Shown: positions 43,418 through 52,857, counted from the first letter of the stretch. The stretch: 64,000 nt of DNA from Azospirillum brasilense (GCF_007827815.1 NZ_VITH01000024.1:1-64000), one strand, 5' to 3'. Translations and numbers: made by a program. Notes: generated from the letters alone by a model not told the origin.

Positions 43418-44550
43418 CCTGGGACCACCCGCGCGGCTACAACGCCTTGGCGGCCGCCGCCGCCGGGCTGGACGAGGCGCGCGACGGGCTTGCGATCGAT
43501 TGGGACAAGCAGCCGCTCGAAGGCTTCGAGGCCCATCCGATCGGCGACCTCTGCGCCCGCTACGACCTGATCGTCCTCGACCACCCCCATGTTGGGGAGG
43601 CCGTGGCGGAACGCGGCCTGATCCCGCTGGAGGACCTGTTCACCGCCGAGGACATCGCCGGCTGGCAGCGCGACAGCATCGGGCCGAGCCTCGCCAGCTA
43701 CCGCTTCGCGGACCGGCATTGGGCGCTGCCGCTCGACGCGGCGACGCAGGTCACGGCCTGCCGCGCCGACCTTCTGGACGGGCCGGTCCCCGTCACCTGG
43801 GCGGATGTGGCGAGCCTGTCCGAACGGGCGCCGGTCGCCCTGTCGCTGGCCGGGCCGCACGCCTGCCTGACCTTCCTGTCCATGGCGGCGGCCTTCGGCG
43901 ATCCGCCCGCGGTGGCCGATCCCGACCGGCTGGTCTCGACGGAGGTGGGGACGCAGGTGCTCGACCTCATGGCGACGCTGGCCGGGCGGATGCCGGCGGC
44001 GGTGCGCGGGCTGAACCCCATCGGGCTGCTCGGCCACATGGCCCGCACCGACGGCGTGGCGCTCTGCCCGCTGGTCTACGGCTACGTCAACTACGCGGCC
44101 CCCACCGCAGCGGGCGAGACGCCGGTCACCTTCGCCGACGCGCCGCGCGCCACGGCGGACGGGCGTCCCGGCTCGACGCTGGGCGGCACCGGCATCGGCG
44201 TCTCCGTGCGCTGCGAGGTGACGCCGGCCCTGCTCGACCATCTGCGCTGGCTGCTTGGCGCCGAGGCGCAGCGGAGCTTCATCCCGGCCCATGACGGCCA
44301 GCCGAGCCGCCGCGACGCCTGGGCGGACGCGGCGGTGAACGAACGCTGGGGCGGCTTCTACCGCAACACCGCCGCGACGCTGGAGGCCGCCTATGTCCGC
44401 CCGCGCCACGCCGGCTACATCGCTTTCCAGGCCGACGCCGCCGCGATGATCCGCGACGCGCTGGCCGACCGCACGCCGCACCCGGCGTTGCTCGACCGTC
44501 TGCAACACCGCTACGCCGCCAGCCGCCCTGTTGCTGGCGCCGAACGATAA
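43399..44550 (+). CDS. Solute-binding-protein-like protein without a signal peptide
   Basis: A 383-residue protein. The chain, MRYRALTWDHPRGYNALAAA onward, resembles the two-lobed extracellular solute-binding (CUT1-type) proteins through the middle (LTFLSMAAAFGDP, MARTDGVALCPLVYGYVNYA). It starts directly in the mature-like region with no hydrophobic leader. Translationally coupled to the CoA-transferase (19-base overlap). A true substrate-binding protein with a leader is encoded at 48302. It may therefore act in the cytosol as a ligand-binding or enzymatic partner; the role is unknown. Confidence 0.6.
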   Translation: MRYRALTWDHPRGYNALAAAAAGLDEARDGLAIDWDKQPLEGFEAHPIGDLCARYDLIVLDHPHVGEAVAERGLIPLEDLFTAEDIAGWQRDSIGPSLASYRFADRHWALPLDAATQVTACRADLLDGPVPVTWADVASLSERAPVALSLAGPHACLTFLSMAAAFGDPPAVADPDRLVSTEVGTQVLDLMATLAGRMPAAVRGLNPIGLLGHMARTDGVALCPLVYGYVNYAAPTAAGETPVTFADAPRATADGRPGSTLGGTGIGVSVRCEVTPALLDHLRWLLGAEAQRSFIPAHDGQPSRRDAWADAAVNERWGGFYRNTAATLEAAYVRPRHAGYIAFQADAAAMIRDALADRTPHPALLDRLQHRYAASRPVAGAER

Positions 44551-44560
44551 GGCCCATCCC

Positions 44561-45358
44561 ATGGACTCGCTCAACACCCCCGATCCGGCGCTTGGCGCGG
44601 TCACCGTCACGGTGGACGGCTTCGTCGCCACCATCACCCTCGACCGCCCGCAGAAGCTGAACGCGGTGACCCCGGAGATGGCCGCGGAGCTGGTCGCCGC
44701 CGTGGCCCGCTGCAACGCCGACGACGACATCCGCTGCGTCGTGCTGACCGGCGCCGGGCCTCGCGCCTTCTGCTGCGGCTCCGACATCCGCGAGCTGGAC
44801 CGCTACGACACCGCCTGGAACTTCCGCAACCGCGAGGACTATTGCGACGCCATCCGGTCCTTGCGCAAGCCCAGCATCGCCGCGGTCAACGGCTACGCCT
44901 TCGGCGGCGGGCTGGAGACGGCGATGAGCTGCGACATCCGCATCGCGTCCGAGAACGCGCAGTTCGGCGCGCCGGAGATTAAGCTCGGCTGGATCGGCGG
45001 CGGCGGCGTGGCGGCCTTCCTCTCGCACTCCATCGGCACCTCCAACGCCGCGATGATGATCCTGACCGGCGACCCCATCCCGGCGGACAAGGCGCTGGCC
45101 TGGGGCCTCGTCAGCGAGGTGGTGCCCGCCGACCGTCTGCTCGCCCGCGCGCAGGAGATCGCCGCCATCGTCGCCAGCCGCGCCCCCATCGCGGCGGAGA
45201 CGGCGAAGCTGAACCTGAAGGCCGCCCACACCATGCCGGTGGAAAAGGCCATCGAGTACGAGCGCGACCTGCAGACCATCTGCTTCGCCACCGCGGACGC
45301 CGCCGAGGGGCGCGCCGCCTTCAAGGAAAAGCGCAGCCCGGTCTTCCGGCGCAAGTAA
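44561..45358 (+). CDS. Enoyl-CoA hydratase/isomerase family protein
   Basis: A 265-residue crotonase-fold enzyme. It contains ITLDRPQKLNAVTPEM, the oxyanion-hole segments AFCCGSDIREL and VNGYAFGGGLETAMSCDIRIA, and the position of the hydratase glutamates (GAPEIKLGWIGGGG). Likely hydrates, dehydrates or isomerises an acyl-CoA produced by the upstream CoA-transferase. Start ATG 44561. Confidence 0.9.
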   Translation: MDSLNTPDPALGAVTVTVDGFVATITLDRPQKLNAVTPEMAAELVAAVARCNADDDIRCVVLTGAGPRAFCCGSDIRELDRYDTAWNFRNREDYCDAIRSLRKPSIAAVNGYAFGGGLETAMSCDIRIASENAQFGAPEIKLGWIGGGGVAAFLSHSIGTSNAAMMILTGDPIPADKALAWGLVSEVVPADRLLARAQEIAAIVASRAPIAAETAKLNLKAAHTMPVEKAIEYERDLQTICFATADAAEGRAAFKEKRSPVFRRK

Positions 45359-45389
45359 CCACCCGGCGCAAGCAAGAGGAGAGGAAACC

Positions 45390-46574
45390 ATGAGCAAGCG
45401 ACCCCTTCCCCTCGACCCCGCCGCCGCCCTGCCGGCGGACGAGGGCGCGCTGCTGGTCGGGCGCGCCTGGCGCCCCGGCGTCGGCCCCTCGGTCATCGCC
45501 GTGCGCGGCCGGGACGTCTTCGACATCACCAGCAGCGACGCGCCCACCGTGCGCGATCTGGTGGAGACCGGCGCCGCCGCAGCCATCGTCCGCGACTTGC
45601 CCGGTGAATGGATCGGCACCGCCGCCGCGATCCTCGCCAACTCCGACGAGGACCGGCGCGACCCGGAGCGGCCCTGGCTGCTGGCCCCCATCGACCTCCA
45701 GGCGGTGAAGGCGTCCGGCGTGACCTTCGTGGTCAGCCTGCTGGAGCGCGTCATCGAGGAGCAGGCGCGCGGCGCCCCGGAAAAGGCGCTGGCCATCCGC
45801 GCCGACATCGACGCGCTGATCGGGCGCGACCTGTCCAGCCTGAAGCCCGGCTCGCCGGAGGCCATGGAGGTCAAGAAGGCGCTGATCGCCCGCGGGGTGT
45901 GGTCGCAGTATCTGGAGGTCGGCATCGGCCCCGACGCCGAGATCTTCACCAAGGGCCAGCCGATGTCGGCGGTCGGCACCGGCGCCCATGTCGGCATCCC
46001 GCCCTATTCGGTGTGGAACAACCCGGAGCCGGAAATCGCCGTCCTGGCCTCCAGCCGCGGGGACATCGTCGGCGCCACGCTCGGCAACGACATGAACCTG
46101 CGCGATGTGGAGGGGCGCTCCGCCCTGCTGCTCGGCAAGGCCAAGGACAACAACGCCAGCGGCTCCATCGGCCCGTTCATCCGCCTGTTCGACGACCGCT
46201 TCACGCTCGACGGCGTGCGCAGCGCCGAGCTTGGGCTGGTGGTCGAGGGCAGCGACGGCTTCCGGCTGGAGGGCTCCAGCTCCATGTCGCAGATCAGCCG
46301 CGACCCGATGGAGCTGGTCGAGGCCACCATCGGCGAGAACCACCAGTATCCGGACGGCTTCGTCCTGCTGCTCGGCACCATGTTCGCGCCGGTCGAGGAC
46401 CGCGACCGTCCGGGCGAGGGCTTCACCCACAAGCTGGACGACGTGGTGACCATCACCGCCCCGGCGCTGGGCAGCCTGACCAACCGGGTCCGCCATTGCG
46501 CCGACTGCGCGCCCTGGGACTTCGGCGCCGCAGCGCTGATGCGGAACCTCGCGGGCCGCGGCCTGCTCGGCTGA
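45390..46574 (+). CDS. Fumarylacetoacetate-hydrolase-family dehydratase, XylX-type
   Basis: A 394-residue enzyme of the FAH superfamily. Segments VKASGVTFVVSLLERVIEE, YLEVGIGPDAEIFTKGQP, NNPEPEIAVL (metal ligands), GNDMNLRDVEGRSALLLGKA and GENHQYPDGFVLLLGTMFAP resemble Caulobacter XylX, the 2-keto-3-deoxy-D-xylonate dehydratase of the Weimberg pathway. The product would be 2-ketoglutarate semialdehyde. The following aldehyde dehydrogenase is the expected partner. Exact substrate configuration is not determined. Confidence 0.85.
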   Translation: MSKRPLPLDPAAALPADEGALLVGRAWRPGVGPSVIAVRGRDVFDITSSDAPTVRDLVETGAAAAIVRDLPGEWIGTAAAILANSDEDRRDPERPWLLAPIDLQAVKASGVTFVVSLLERVIEEQARGAPEKALAIRADIDALIGRDLSSLKPGSPEAMEVKKALIARGVWSQYLEVGIGPDAEIFTKGQPMSAVGTGAHVGIPPYSVWNNPEPEIAVLASSRGDIVGATLGNDMNLRDVEGRSALLLGKAKDNNASGSIGPFIRLFDDRFTLDGVRSAELGLVVEGSDGFRLEGSSSMSQISRDPMELVEATIGENHQYPDGFVLLLGTMFAPVEDRDRPGEGFTHKLDDVVTITAPALGSLTNRVRHCADCAPWDFGAAALMRNLAGRGLLG

Positions 46575-46620
46575 TGCCGCCCCGAGACCAAGAGCAGCGC
46601 GAACAAGAAAGGACCCGCCC

Positions 46621-48201
46621 GTGACCCTCACCGGCATGATGCTGATCGGCGCCGAGAGCCACCGCGGCCGCAACGGCGAGATCCACGCCATCGACCCGTC
46701 CACCGAGGCGACGCTGGAGCCCGCCTTCGGCGGCGGCGGGACGGCGGAGGTGGACCGCGCCTGCCAACTCGCCTGGGACGCCTTCGACCGCTTCCGCGAG
46801 ACCGCGCCGGAGGACCGCGCCGTCTTCCTGGAGGCGGTCGCCCGCAACATCCTCGAGCTCGGCGACGCGTTGATCGTCCGCGCCATGGCCGAAAGCGGCC
46901 TGCCGCGCGCCCGGCTGGAGGGAGAGCGTGGGCGCACCGTCGGCCAGCTCCGCCTGTTCGCCGCGGTGGTGCGGGAAGGAAGCTGGATCGGCGCCCGCAT
47001 CGACCCGGCCCTGCCGGAGCGGGCGCCCCTGCCCCGCCCCGACCTGCGCCAGCGCCGCATCCCGCTCGGCCCGGTGGCGGTGTTCGGAGCCAGCAACTTC
47101 CCGCTGGCCTTCTCGGTGGCCGGGGGCGACACCGCCTCGGCCTTCGCCGCCGGCTGCCCGGTGGTGGTCAAGGCCCACTCCGCCCATCCCGGCACGTCGG
47201 AGCTGGTCGGCCGCGCCGTCCAGGCCGCCGTCGCCGAATGCGGGCTGCCGGAGGGCGTCTTCTCGCTGATCTTCGGTGCCGGCTCGTCGGTGGGCACGGC
47301 GCTGGTCGCCGACCCGCGCATCAAGGCGGTCGGCTTCACCGGATCGCGCCGCGGCGGCGTAGCGCTGATGGAGGTGGCGGCCAAGCGCCCGGAGCCGATC
47401 CCCGTCTACGCGGAGATGAGCAGCATCAACCCGGTCTTCCTGCTGCCGGCGGCGCTCGCCGCGCGGGCCGAGGCTCTGGGCCGGGGCTTCGTCGCCTCGC
47501 TGACCATGGGCGCCGGGCAGTTCTGCACCAACCCCGGTATCCTGCTAGCGGTGGACGGGCCGGACCTCGACCGCTTCGTGACATCCGCCGTGGAGGCGCT
47601 GGGCGGCAGCGCGGCGCCGACCATGCTGACGCCGGGCATCCACGCCGCCTTCGACGCCGGGGTGGCCGCCCTGGCCGGCAACGCCCTCGTGGCGACGCTG
47701 GCCCGCGGGCTGGACGGCGAAGGCCCCAACCGGTGCCGGGCGGCGCTGTTCGCCACGACCGCCGACGCCTTCCTCGACGATCCGGCCCTGCGCGAGGAGG
47801 TGTTCGGCGCCGCCTCGCTGCTCATTCGCTGCCCGGATCTGGAGTCTTTGCGCGCCGTGGCGGAGCGGCTGGACGGCCAGCTCACCGCGACCCTGCAGAT
47901 GGACGCGGCCGACGCCGGAGCGGCGGCGGTCCTGCTGCCGACGCTGGAACGCAAGGCCGGCCGCATCCTGGCCAACGGCTGGCCGACGGGCGTCGAGGTC
48001 TGCCACGCCATGGTGCATGGCGGCCCCTTCCCGGCCACGTCGGACGGCCGCACCACCTCGGTCGGCACGGCGGCCATCGAGCGGTTCCTGCGGCCCGTCT
48101 GCTACCAGGACATCCCGGCCGACCTGTTGCCGCAAGCCCTGCGCGACGGCAACCCGCTGGGGCTGTGGCGCCGGGTTGACGGAGCGTTGGGCCGGCACTG
48201 A
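46621..48201 (+). CDS. Aldehyde dehydrogenase, 2-ketoglutarate semialdehyde dehydrogenase type
   Basis: A 526-residue NAD(P)+-dependent dehydrogenase. Conserved segments are FGASNFPLAFSVAGGDTASAFAAGCPVVVKAH, the nucleotide loop GFTGSRRGG, the general-base Glu in YAEMSS and the catalytic Cys in GAGQFCTNPG. The length and pattern match the long KGSADH group in Azospirillum and relatives that oxidise 2-ketoglutarate semialdehyde to 2-ketoglutarate. GTG 46621 has AAAGGA upstream; an ATG 15 bases later is possible. Confidence 0.88.
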   Translation: MTLTGMMLIGAESHRGRNGEIHAIDPSTEATLEPAFGGGGTAEVDRACQLAWDAFDRFRETAPEDRAVFLEAVARNILELGDALIVRAMAESGLPRARLEGERGRTVGQLRLFAAVVREGSWIGARIDPALPERAPLPRPDLRQRRIPLGPVAVFGASNFPLAFSVAGGDTASAFAAGCPVVVKAHSAHPGTSELVGRAVQAAVAECGLPEGVFSLIFGAGSSVGTALVADPRIKAVGFTGSRRGGVALMEVAAKRPEPIPVYAEMSSINPVFLLPAALAARAEALGRGFVASLTMGAGQFCTNPGILLAVDGPDLDRFVTSAVEALGGSAAPTMLTPGIHAAFDAGVAALAGNALVATLARGLDGEGPNRCRAALFATTADAFLDDPALREEVFGAASLLIRCPDLESLRAVAERLDGQLTATLQMDAADAGAAAVLLPTLERKAGRILANGWPTGVEVCHAMVHGGPFPATSDGRTTSVGTAAIERFLRPVCYQDIPADLLPQALRDGNPLGLWRRVDGALGRH

Positions 48202-48301
48202 ACCCCAATCACCGGCCCGCATACTCTGGTATGGTTCCGGGATTGCGGGCTAAACCAACCAAAAAAGACAGCAAACGAACAAATTCGGAGGAGGACGCAG
48301 C

Positions 48302-49567
48302 ATGAAGCCGTTTCTGAGCGCAATCACGGGCATCACCCCCCTTCTGGCCGGCGGGCTGGCCGCCGCCTTGGCGCTGGGCACCGCGTCGGTCGCCCTGGCC
48401 CAATCGTCGGGCAAGACGGTGGTGACCTTCGCTGCGTCCCACTTCGCCGAGGTCGGCCGCGGCGACCGGCTGAAGGCCTGGGTGGAGAAGTTCAACCAGT
48501 CCCAGCCCGACATCGAGGTGAAGCCGGTCACCATCCCCTTCTCCTCCTTCGCCACCACCATCTTCACGCAGATGGGCGGCAACGGCGGCCCCGACGTCAT
48601 CCGCTTCGACCTGCCGGAGTTCTACGCCGCGGTGGCCGCCAAGTCGGTCCTGCCGATCGACGACATCGTGAAGGACGGCGCCCACAATTTCACCGCCGCC
48701 GACCAGTACATGAAGGTCGAGGGCAAGCGCTACGGCTTCGCCTTCGACACCGCCAACTACGCGATGGTCTACAACGCCGCGCTGCTGCCCAACGGCACGC
48801 CGCCCAAGACCTTCGAGGAGTTCGTGAAGCTCGGCAAGGAGGCGACGAAGGACGGCAACTACGGCTTCGCCTTCCGCGCCACGATGGCCGAGCGCGGCGG
48901 CGTCTGGTACGACCTGACCAACTTCGTCTACGGCTTCGGCGGGCGCTGGTCCAAGCCGGACGGCACGCCGACCTTCAACAGCCCGGAGGTCGTGGCGGGT
49001 GTCGCCGCCTACAAGACCGTCTATGACGCCGGCATGATCCCCAAGGGCACCGACGCCGCCACCTACCGGCGGATGTTCTGGGAAGGCAAGGTCGCCATGG
49101 AGATCGACAACGGCGGCGTCGCCACCATCCTGACCTCGCAGGGCAAGGCGCACCCCATCGCCGCCGCCCCGTCGCCCTTCCCGCACAAGGAGCAGGGCAT
49201 GATCCTGGCCCCGGTGACCATCAACGCCAACACCAAGGTGAAGGACGCCGCCGGCAAGTTCCTGCAATGGGCGCTCCAGCCCCAGCAGCAGCAGGAACTC
49301 CAGACCCTTCTGGGTGCCGCCAACGTCGCGACGACGGTGGAGCGCACGCCGGAGGAGCTTCAGGCCATGCCCTGGCTGAAGGTCTACGACGCGCAGACCC
49401 CGAACAGCGTGCCGGCCCTGCCGCAGGGGCTTGAGACCAAGGCGCCGGAGATCCAGCAGATCATCGTCCAGCAGCTCCTCAAGGTGCTCCAGGGCGGCGT
49501 CGCCCCGCAGACCGCCATGGACGAGGCGCAGCGCCTGATCACCGCCCGCGTGCTCGCCCAGAAGTAA
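48302..49567 (+). CDS. ABC transporter extracellular solute-binding protein (CUT1 family)
   Basis: A 421-residue periplasmic binding protein. A signal peptide (ITPLLAGGLAAALALGTASVALA) is followed by a two-lobe fold: VTFAASHFAEVGRGDRLKAWVEKFNQSQPDIEVK, NGGPDVIRFDLPEF, then YGFAFDTANYAMVYN and EGKVAMEIDNGGVATIL. GGAGGAGG precedes the ATG. Receptor of the CUT1 transporter encoded downstream. The bound sugar is not identified. Confidence 0.92.
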   Translation: MKPFLSAITGITPLLAGGLAAALALGTASVALAQSSGKTVVTFAASHFAEVGRGDRLKAWVEKFNQSQPDIEVKPVTIPFSSFATTIFTQMGGNGGPDVIRFDLPEFYAAVAAKSVLPIDDIVKDGAHNFTAADQYMKVEGKRYGFAFDTANYAMVYNAALLPNGTPPKTFEEFVKLGKEATKDGNYGFAFRATMAERGGVWYDLTNFVYGFGGRWSKPDGTPTFNSPEVVAGVAAYKTVYDAGMIPKGTDAATYRRMFWEGKVAMEIDNGGVATILTSQGKAHPIAAAPSPFPHKEQGMILAPVTINANTKVKDAAGKFLQWALQPQQQQELQTLLGAANVATTVERTPEELQAMPWLKVYDAQTPNSVPALPQGLETKAPEIQQIIVQQLLKVLQGGVAPQTAMDEAQRLITARVLAQK

Positions 49568-49633
49568 CGCCCGCACCGGCGGTGCTTCGGTACCGCCGGT
49601 CCAACTCCACGGTGATCGTGTTCGACGTTCTAA

Positions 49634-49751
49634 CCCTCTCCCCTCCGGGGAGAGGGTGGCCCGAAGGGCCGGTGAGGGGGTTGCGCGTGTCGTTGCATTC
49701 GGCACAAGCGCACCCCCCTCACCCTAAACCCTCTCCCCAGAGGGGAGAGGG
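49634..49751. repeat. Second type of G/C-rich palindromic repeat
   Basis: Palindromes CCCTCTCCCC/GGGGAGAGGG occur at 49634-49656 and again at 49729-49751, with GGTGAGGGGG (49671-49680) paired against CCCCCTCACC. The layout is similar to but distinct from copies 1-3. It lies between the binding-protein gene and the first permease and could set the usual excess of binding-protein mRNA. Confidence 0.7.
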
Positions 49752-49796
49752 AACAACGAATGCGATCGCCGTGGTCCCAACTCCGGATACCGCATC

Positions 49797-50735
49797 ATGA
49801 TGAGCAGGACCGTGAGCCAGCCCAGGGCCGCCGCGCGGCGCGCGCCGATCGACCATGGCCGCTGGGTTCCCGCGCTCTTCGTCGCCCCGGTGGCGCTCTA
49901 TCTCCTGGTCTTCCAGGGCTACCCGCTGGTGCAGGAATTCCTGCTCAGCGTCACCTCCACCTCGCTGCTCTCGCCCGGCCAGCAGACCTACGTCGGGCTG
50001 GACAATTACCGCGAACTCGTCTTCGACCCGGAGTTCCATCAGGTCCTGCGCGTCACCGCGGTCTACACGCTGGTCTGCGTGGTCGCCTCCATCGGGCTCG
50101 GCCTGCTGGCGGCGCTGCTGCTCGACGGCACCTTCCGGGGGCGCGGCATCGCCCGCGCGCTGGTCACCATTCCGTGGGCCGCCCCGCCGGTCGCCGCGGC
50201 GCTGATCTTCGTGTGGATGTTCAACGCTCAGTACGGCCTGTTCAGCCACCTCGCCCAGTTCTTCGGCTTCGCCGACGGCGGGGTGAACTGGCTGGACGAG
50301 CCGTCCTTCGCCCTGCCGGCCATCCTCATCACCACGATCTGGCAGATCTTCCCCTTCTCCTCCGTCGTCATCCTGGCCGCCCTCCAGGGCGTGCCGTCGG
50401 AACTGCGCGAGGCGGCGGTGATCGACGGGGCCGACCGGCTGAGCATCTTCCGCGCCGTCACTTGGCCGACCATCCGCCCGTCGGTGGCTCTGCTGACCCT
50501 GCTCATCACGGTGTGGTCGCTGCGCCGCTTCGACGTGATCTGGCTGATGACCCAGGGCGGCCCGCTGGGCGAAACCAACACGCTGGTCATCGACCTCTAC
50601 CGCCGCGCCTTCGTCTATCTCGACCTCGGCCGGGCGGCGGCGGTCGGCATCATCGGGCTGGTCGTCGCGATCCTGGTGACGCTGGTCTATTTCTGGCTGT
50701 CGACGCGGGCGGAAAAGGCCGCCGGGAAACGGTGA
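49797..50735 (+). CDS. CUT1 ABC transporter permease, MalF-type
   Basis: A 312-residue membrane protein with six hydrophobic segments. The first segment is VPALFVAPVALYLLVFQGYPL, and the EAA loop facing the ATPase reads ELREAAVIDGADRLSIFRAVTWPTIRP. It is the first permease of the transporter encoded at 48302-52857. Two adjacent ATG codons (49797, 49800) could serve as start. Confidence 0.93.
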   Translation: MMSRTVSQPRAAARRAPIDHGRWVPALFVAPVALYLLVFQGYPLVQEFLLSVTSTSLLSPGQQTYVGLDNYRELVFDPEFHQVLRVTAVYTLVCVVASIGLGLLAALLLDGTFRGRGIARALVTIPWAAPPVAAALIFVWMFNAQYGLFSHLAQFFGFADGGVNWLDEPSFALPAILITTIWQIFPFSSVVILAALQGVPSELREAAVIDGADRLSIFRAVTWPTIRPSVALLTLLITVWSLRRFDVIWLMTQGGPLGETNTLVIDLYRRAFVYLDLGRAAAVGIIGLVVAILVTLVYFWLSTRAEKAAGKR

Positions 50736-50739
50736 TCTC

Positions 50740-51561
50740 ATGAAACACAATTCCACGGCCCGCACGCTCGCCGTCCTGGTCCTCCTCGGGGTGGCGGCCT
50801 TCCCGCTCTACTGGATGCTGGTAACCTCGCTCACCCCGTCGGAGCGGCTGTTCGACGACACGCCGAACCTGCTGCCGACGCTGTCGCAGATCGGCACCTA
50901 CGCCGCCGCCTTCACCGAGACCTCGTTGCGTCAATGGCTGGTCAACAGCCTGATCGTCGCGGTCGGCACGACGGTGCTGAGCATCCTGCTGTCGGTGCTG
51001 CCGGCCTACGCGCTGTCGCGCCTGACTTTCAACGGCAAGCTGCTGCTCGGCTTCGCGCTGTTCATGACGCAGATGCTGCCGGAAGCGATGCTGGTGGTGC
51101 CGCTCTACGACATCTTCACCAAGCTGTCGCTGCTCAACACGCTGCTCGGCCTGATCCTGGCCAACACGGCCTTCACGGTGCCGGTGGTGACCTGGATCCT
51201 GAAGGGCGCCATCGACGGCGTGCCGTCGGAGATCGAGGAGGCCGCAAGGGTGGACGGCTGCTCCCGCCTCGGCATCGTGCTGGCGGTGGTGGTTCCGCTG
51301 ATCGCGCCGACTCTGGCAGCGGCGGCGGTGATCGCCTTCTTCCACGGCTGGAACGAGTATGTCTTCGCCCAGACCTTCATCAGCGACGACGCCCTGCGCA
51401 CCGCCTCGGTCGGCCTCGCCAGCTTCGTGGGCGAGCTGAGCACGCCGGTCCACACGGTCATGGCGGTCGGCTTCATCTACACGCTGCCGGCGGTCGTCTT
51501 CTACCTGTTCGTCCAACGCTACGTGGTCGCCGGCATGACGACCGGCGGCGTCAAGGGCTGA
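50740..51561 (+). CDS. CUT1 ABC transporter permease, MalG-type
   Basis: A 273-residue membrane protein. Six hydrophobic segments and the EAA loop EIEEAARVDGCSRLGIVLAVVVPLIAP define the second permease of the CUT1 family. It starts four bases after the first permease stop. Confidence 0.93.
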   Translation: MKHNSTARTLAVLVLLGVAAFPLYWMLVTSLTPSERLFDDTPNLLPTLSQIGTYAAAFTETSLRQWLVNSLIVAVGTTVLSILLSVLPAYALSRLTFNGKLLLGFALFMTQMLPEAMLVVPLYDIFTKLSLLNTLLGLILANTAFTVPVVTWILKGAIDGVPSEIEEAARVDGCSRLGIVLAVVVPLIAPTLAAAAVIAFFHGWNEYVFAQTFISDDALRTASVGLASFVGELSTPVHTVMAVGFIYTLPAVVFYLFVQRYVVAGMTTGGVKG

Positions 51562-51621
51562 CCGTGGGCCGATCCCGCCCCCCTTGCACCGACACGCCCG
51601 AGAGATAAAAGGGAAAAGCCC

Positions 51622-52857
51622 ATGGCTATCAAACTGCAGAACGTCACGAAGTCCTTCGGTTCCCTGACCGTGATCGACAACGTGAGCCTGGAGGCCGGCG
51701 ACGACGAATTCCTGGTGCTGCTCGGCCCGTCGGGCTGCGGCAAGTCCACCATCCTGCGCATGATCGCGGGGCTTGAGACGGTGACCAGCGGCGAGATCCA
51801 TCTCGGCGGCAAGCGGGTGGACGAACTGCCGCCCAGCGACCGCGACATGGCCTTCGTCTTCCAGTCCTACGCGCTCTACCCACACATGACGGTGCGCCGG
51901 AACATCGCCTTCCCGCTGATCATGCGGCAGTTCCGCTGGTGGTTCCACATCCCCTTCATCGGCGACTATTTCAAGCGCCGCATCGAGAACTCGCCGGAGG
52001 TGCGCGAGCTGGTGGAGCGCACCGCCGACACGCTGGCCCTGACCAAGGTGCTCGACCGCCACCCGCGCACCCTGTCGGGCGGCCAGCGCCAGCGCGTGGC
52101 GCTCGGCCGCGCCATGGTGCGCGAGCCGTCGGCCTTCCTGATGGACGAGCCGCTGTCGAACCTCGACGCCAAGCTGCGCACCGCCATGCGGGCGGAGATC
52201 ACCCAGCTCCACCAGCGGGTCGGCGGCAACTTCGTCTACGTCACCCACGACCAGATCGAGGCGATGACCATGGGCACCCGCATCGCGCTGATGCGCGACG
52301 GGCACCTCCAGCAGTACGGCACCCCGCGCGAGATCTACGAGAAGCCGGCCAACACCTACGTCGCCCGCTTCATCGGCACGCCGCCGATGAACCTGATCGA
52401 CGCCGAGGTCGAGGGCATGACCGTGCGCATCGGCAACAGCGTCCTGCCGCTGCCCGATAAGGCCGAGCGCCCTGGGGCCGAGCGGGCGGGCGGCGGCAGC
52501 CGCATGAAGGTCTGGCTGGGCCTGCGCCCCGGCGCGCTCGCCGTCGTGCCGCCGGGCCAGGGCAAGAGCCTGCCGGGCACTGTCACCCTGGTCGAGCATG
52601 TGGGGGCGGAATCGCTGATCTCGGTGAAGCTGTCCGGCGTCCACACCGCCCATGACGACGACGGCGGCCTGACCGATGAGGTGATGGTCTCTGTCCCCGG
52701 CTACAGCGAACTGCGCGTCGGCGAGGCGGTCGGGATCGACTGCCTGCTGAAGGACTTCTCCCTGTTCGAGAAGGACAGCGGCCTCCGCGTCGGCGGGCGG
52801 GCCGCGGAGGACTTCCTGGCCGGGGGACGTGTCGGGACCATCCGCACCGCCTCTTGA
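51622..52857 (+). CDS. CUT1 ABC transporter ATP-binding protein (UgpC/MalK type)
   Basis: A 411-residue ATPase. Walker A GPSGCGKST, Q-loop FVFQSYALYPHMTV, signature LSGGQRQRVALGRAM, Walker B FLMDEPLSNLDAKLR and H-loop YVTHDQIEAMTM are intact. An insertion of about 30 residues after the Q-loop (FRWWFHIPFIGDYFKRRIEN region) is unusual for UgpC. The C-terminal TOBE/OB domain (from about 235) is typical of MalK-like regulators. Last gene of the operon. Confidence 0.93.
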   Translation: MAIKLQNVTKSFGSLTVIDNVSLEAGDDEFLVLLGPSGCGKSTILRMIAGLETVTSGEIHLGGKRVDELPPSDRDMAFVFQSYALYPHMTVRRNIAFPLIMRQFRWWFHIPFIGDYFKRRIENSPEVRELVERTADTLALTKVLDRHPRTLSGGQRQRVALGRAMVREPSAFLMDEPLSNLDAKLRTAMRAEITQLHQRVGGNFVYVTHDQIEAMTMGTRIALMRDGHLQQYGTPREIYEKPANTYVARFIGTPPMNLIDAEVEGMTVRIGNSVLPLPDKAERPGAERAGGGSRMKVWLGLRPGALAVVPPGQGKSLPGTVTLVEHVGAESLISVKLSGVHTAHDDDGGLTDEVMVSVPGYSELRVGEAVGIDCLLKDFSLFEKDSGLRVGGRAAEDFLAGGRVGTIRTAS

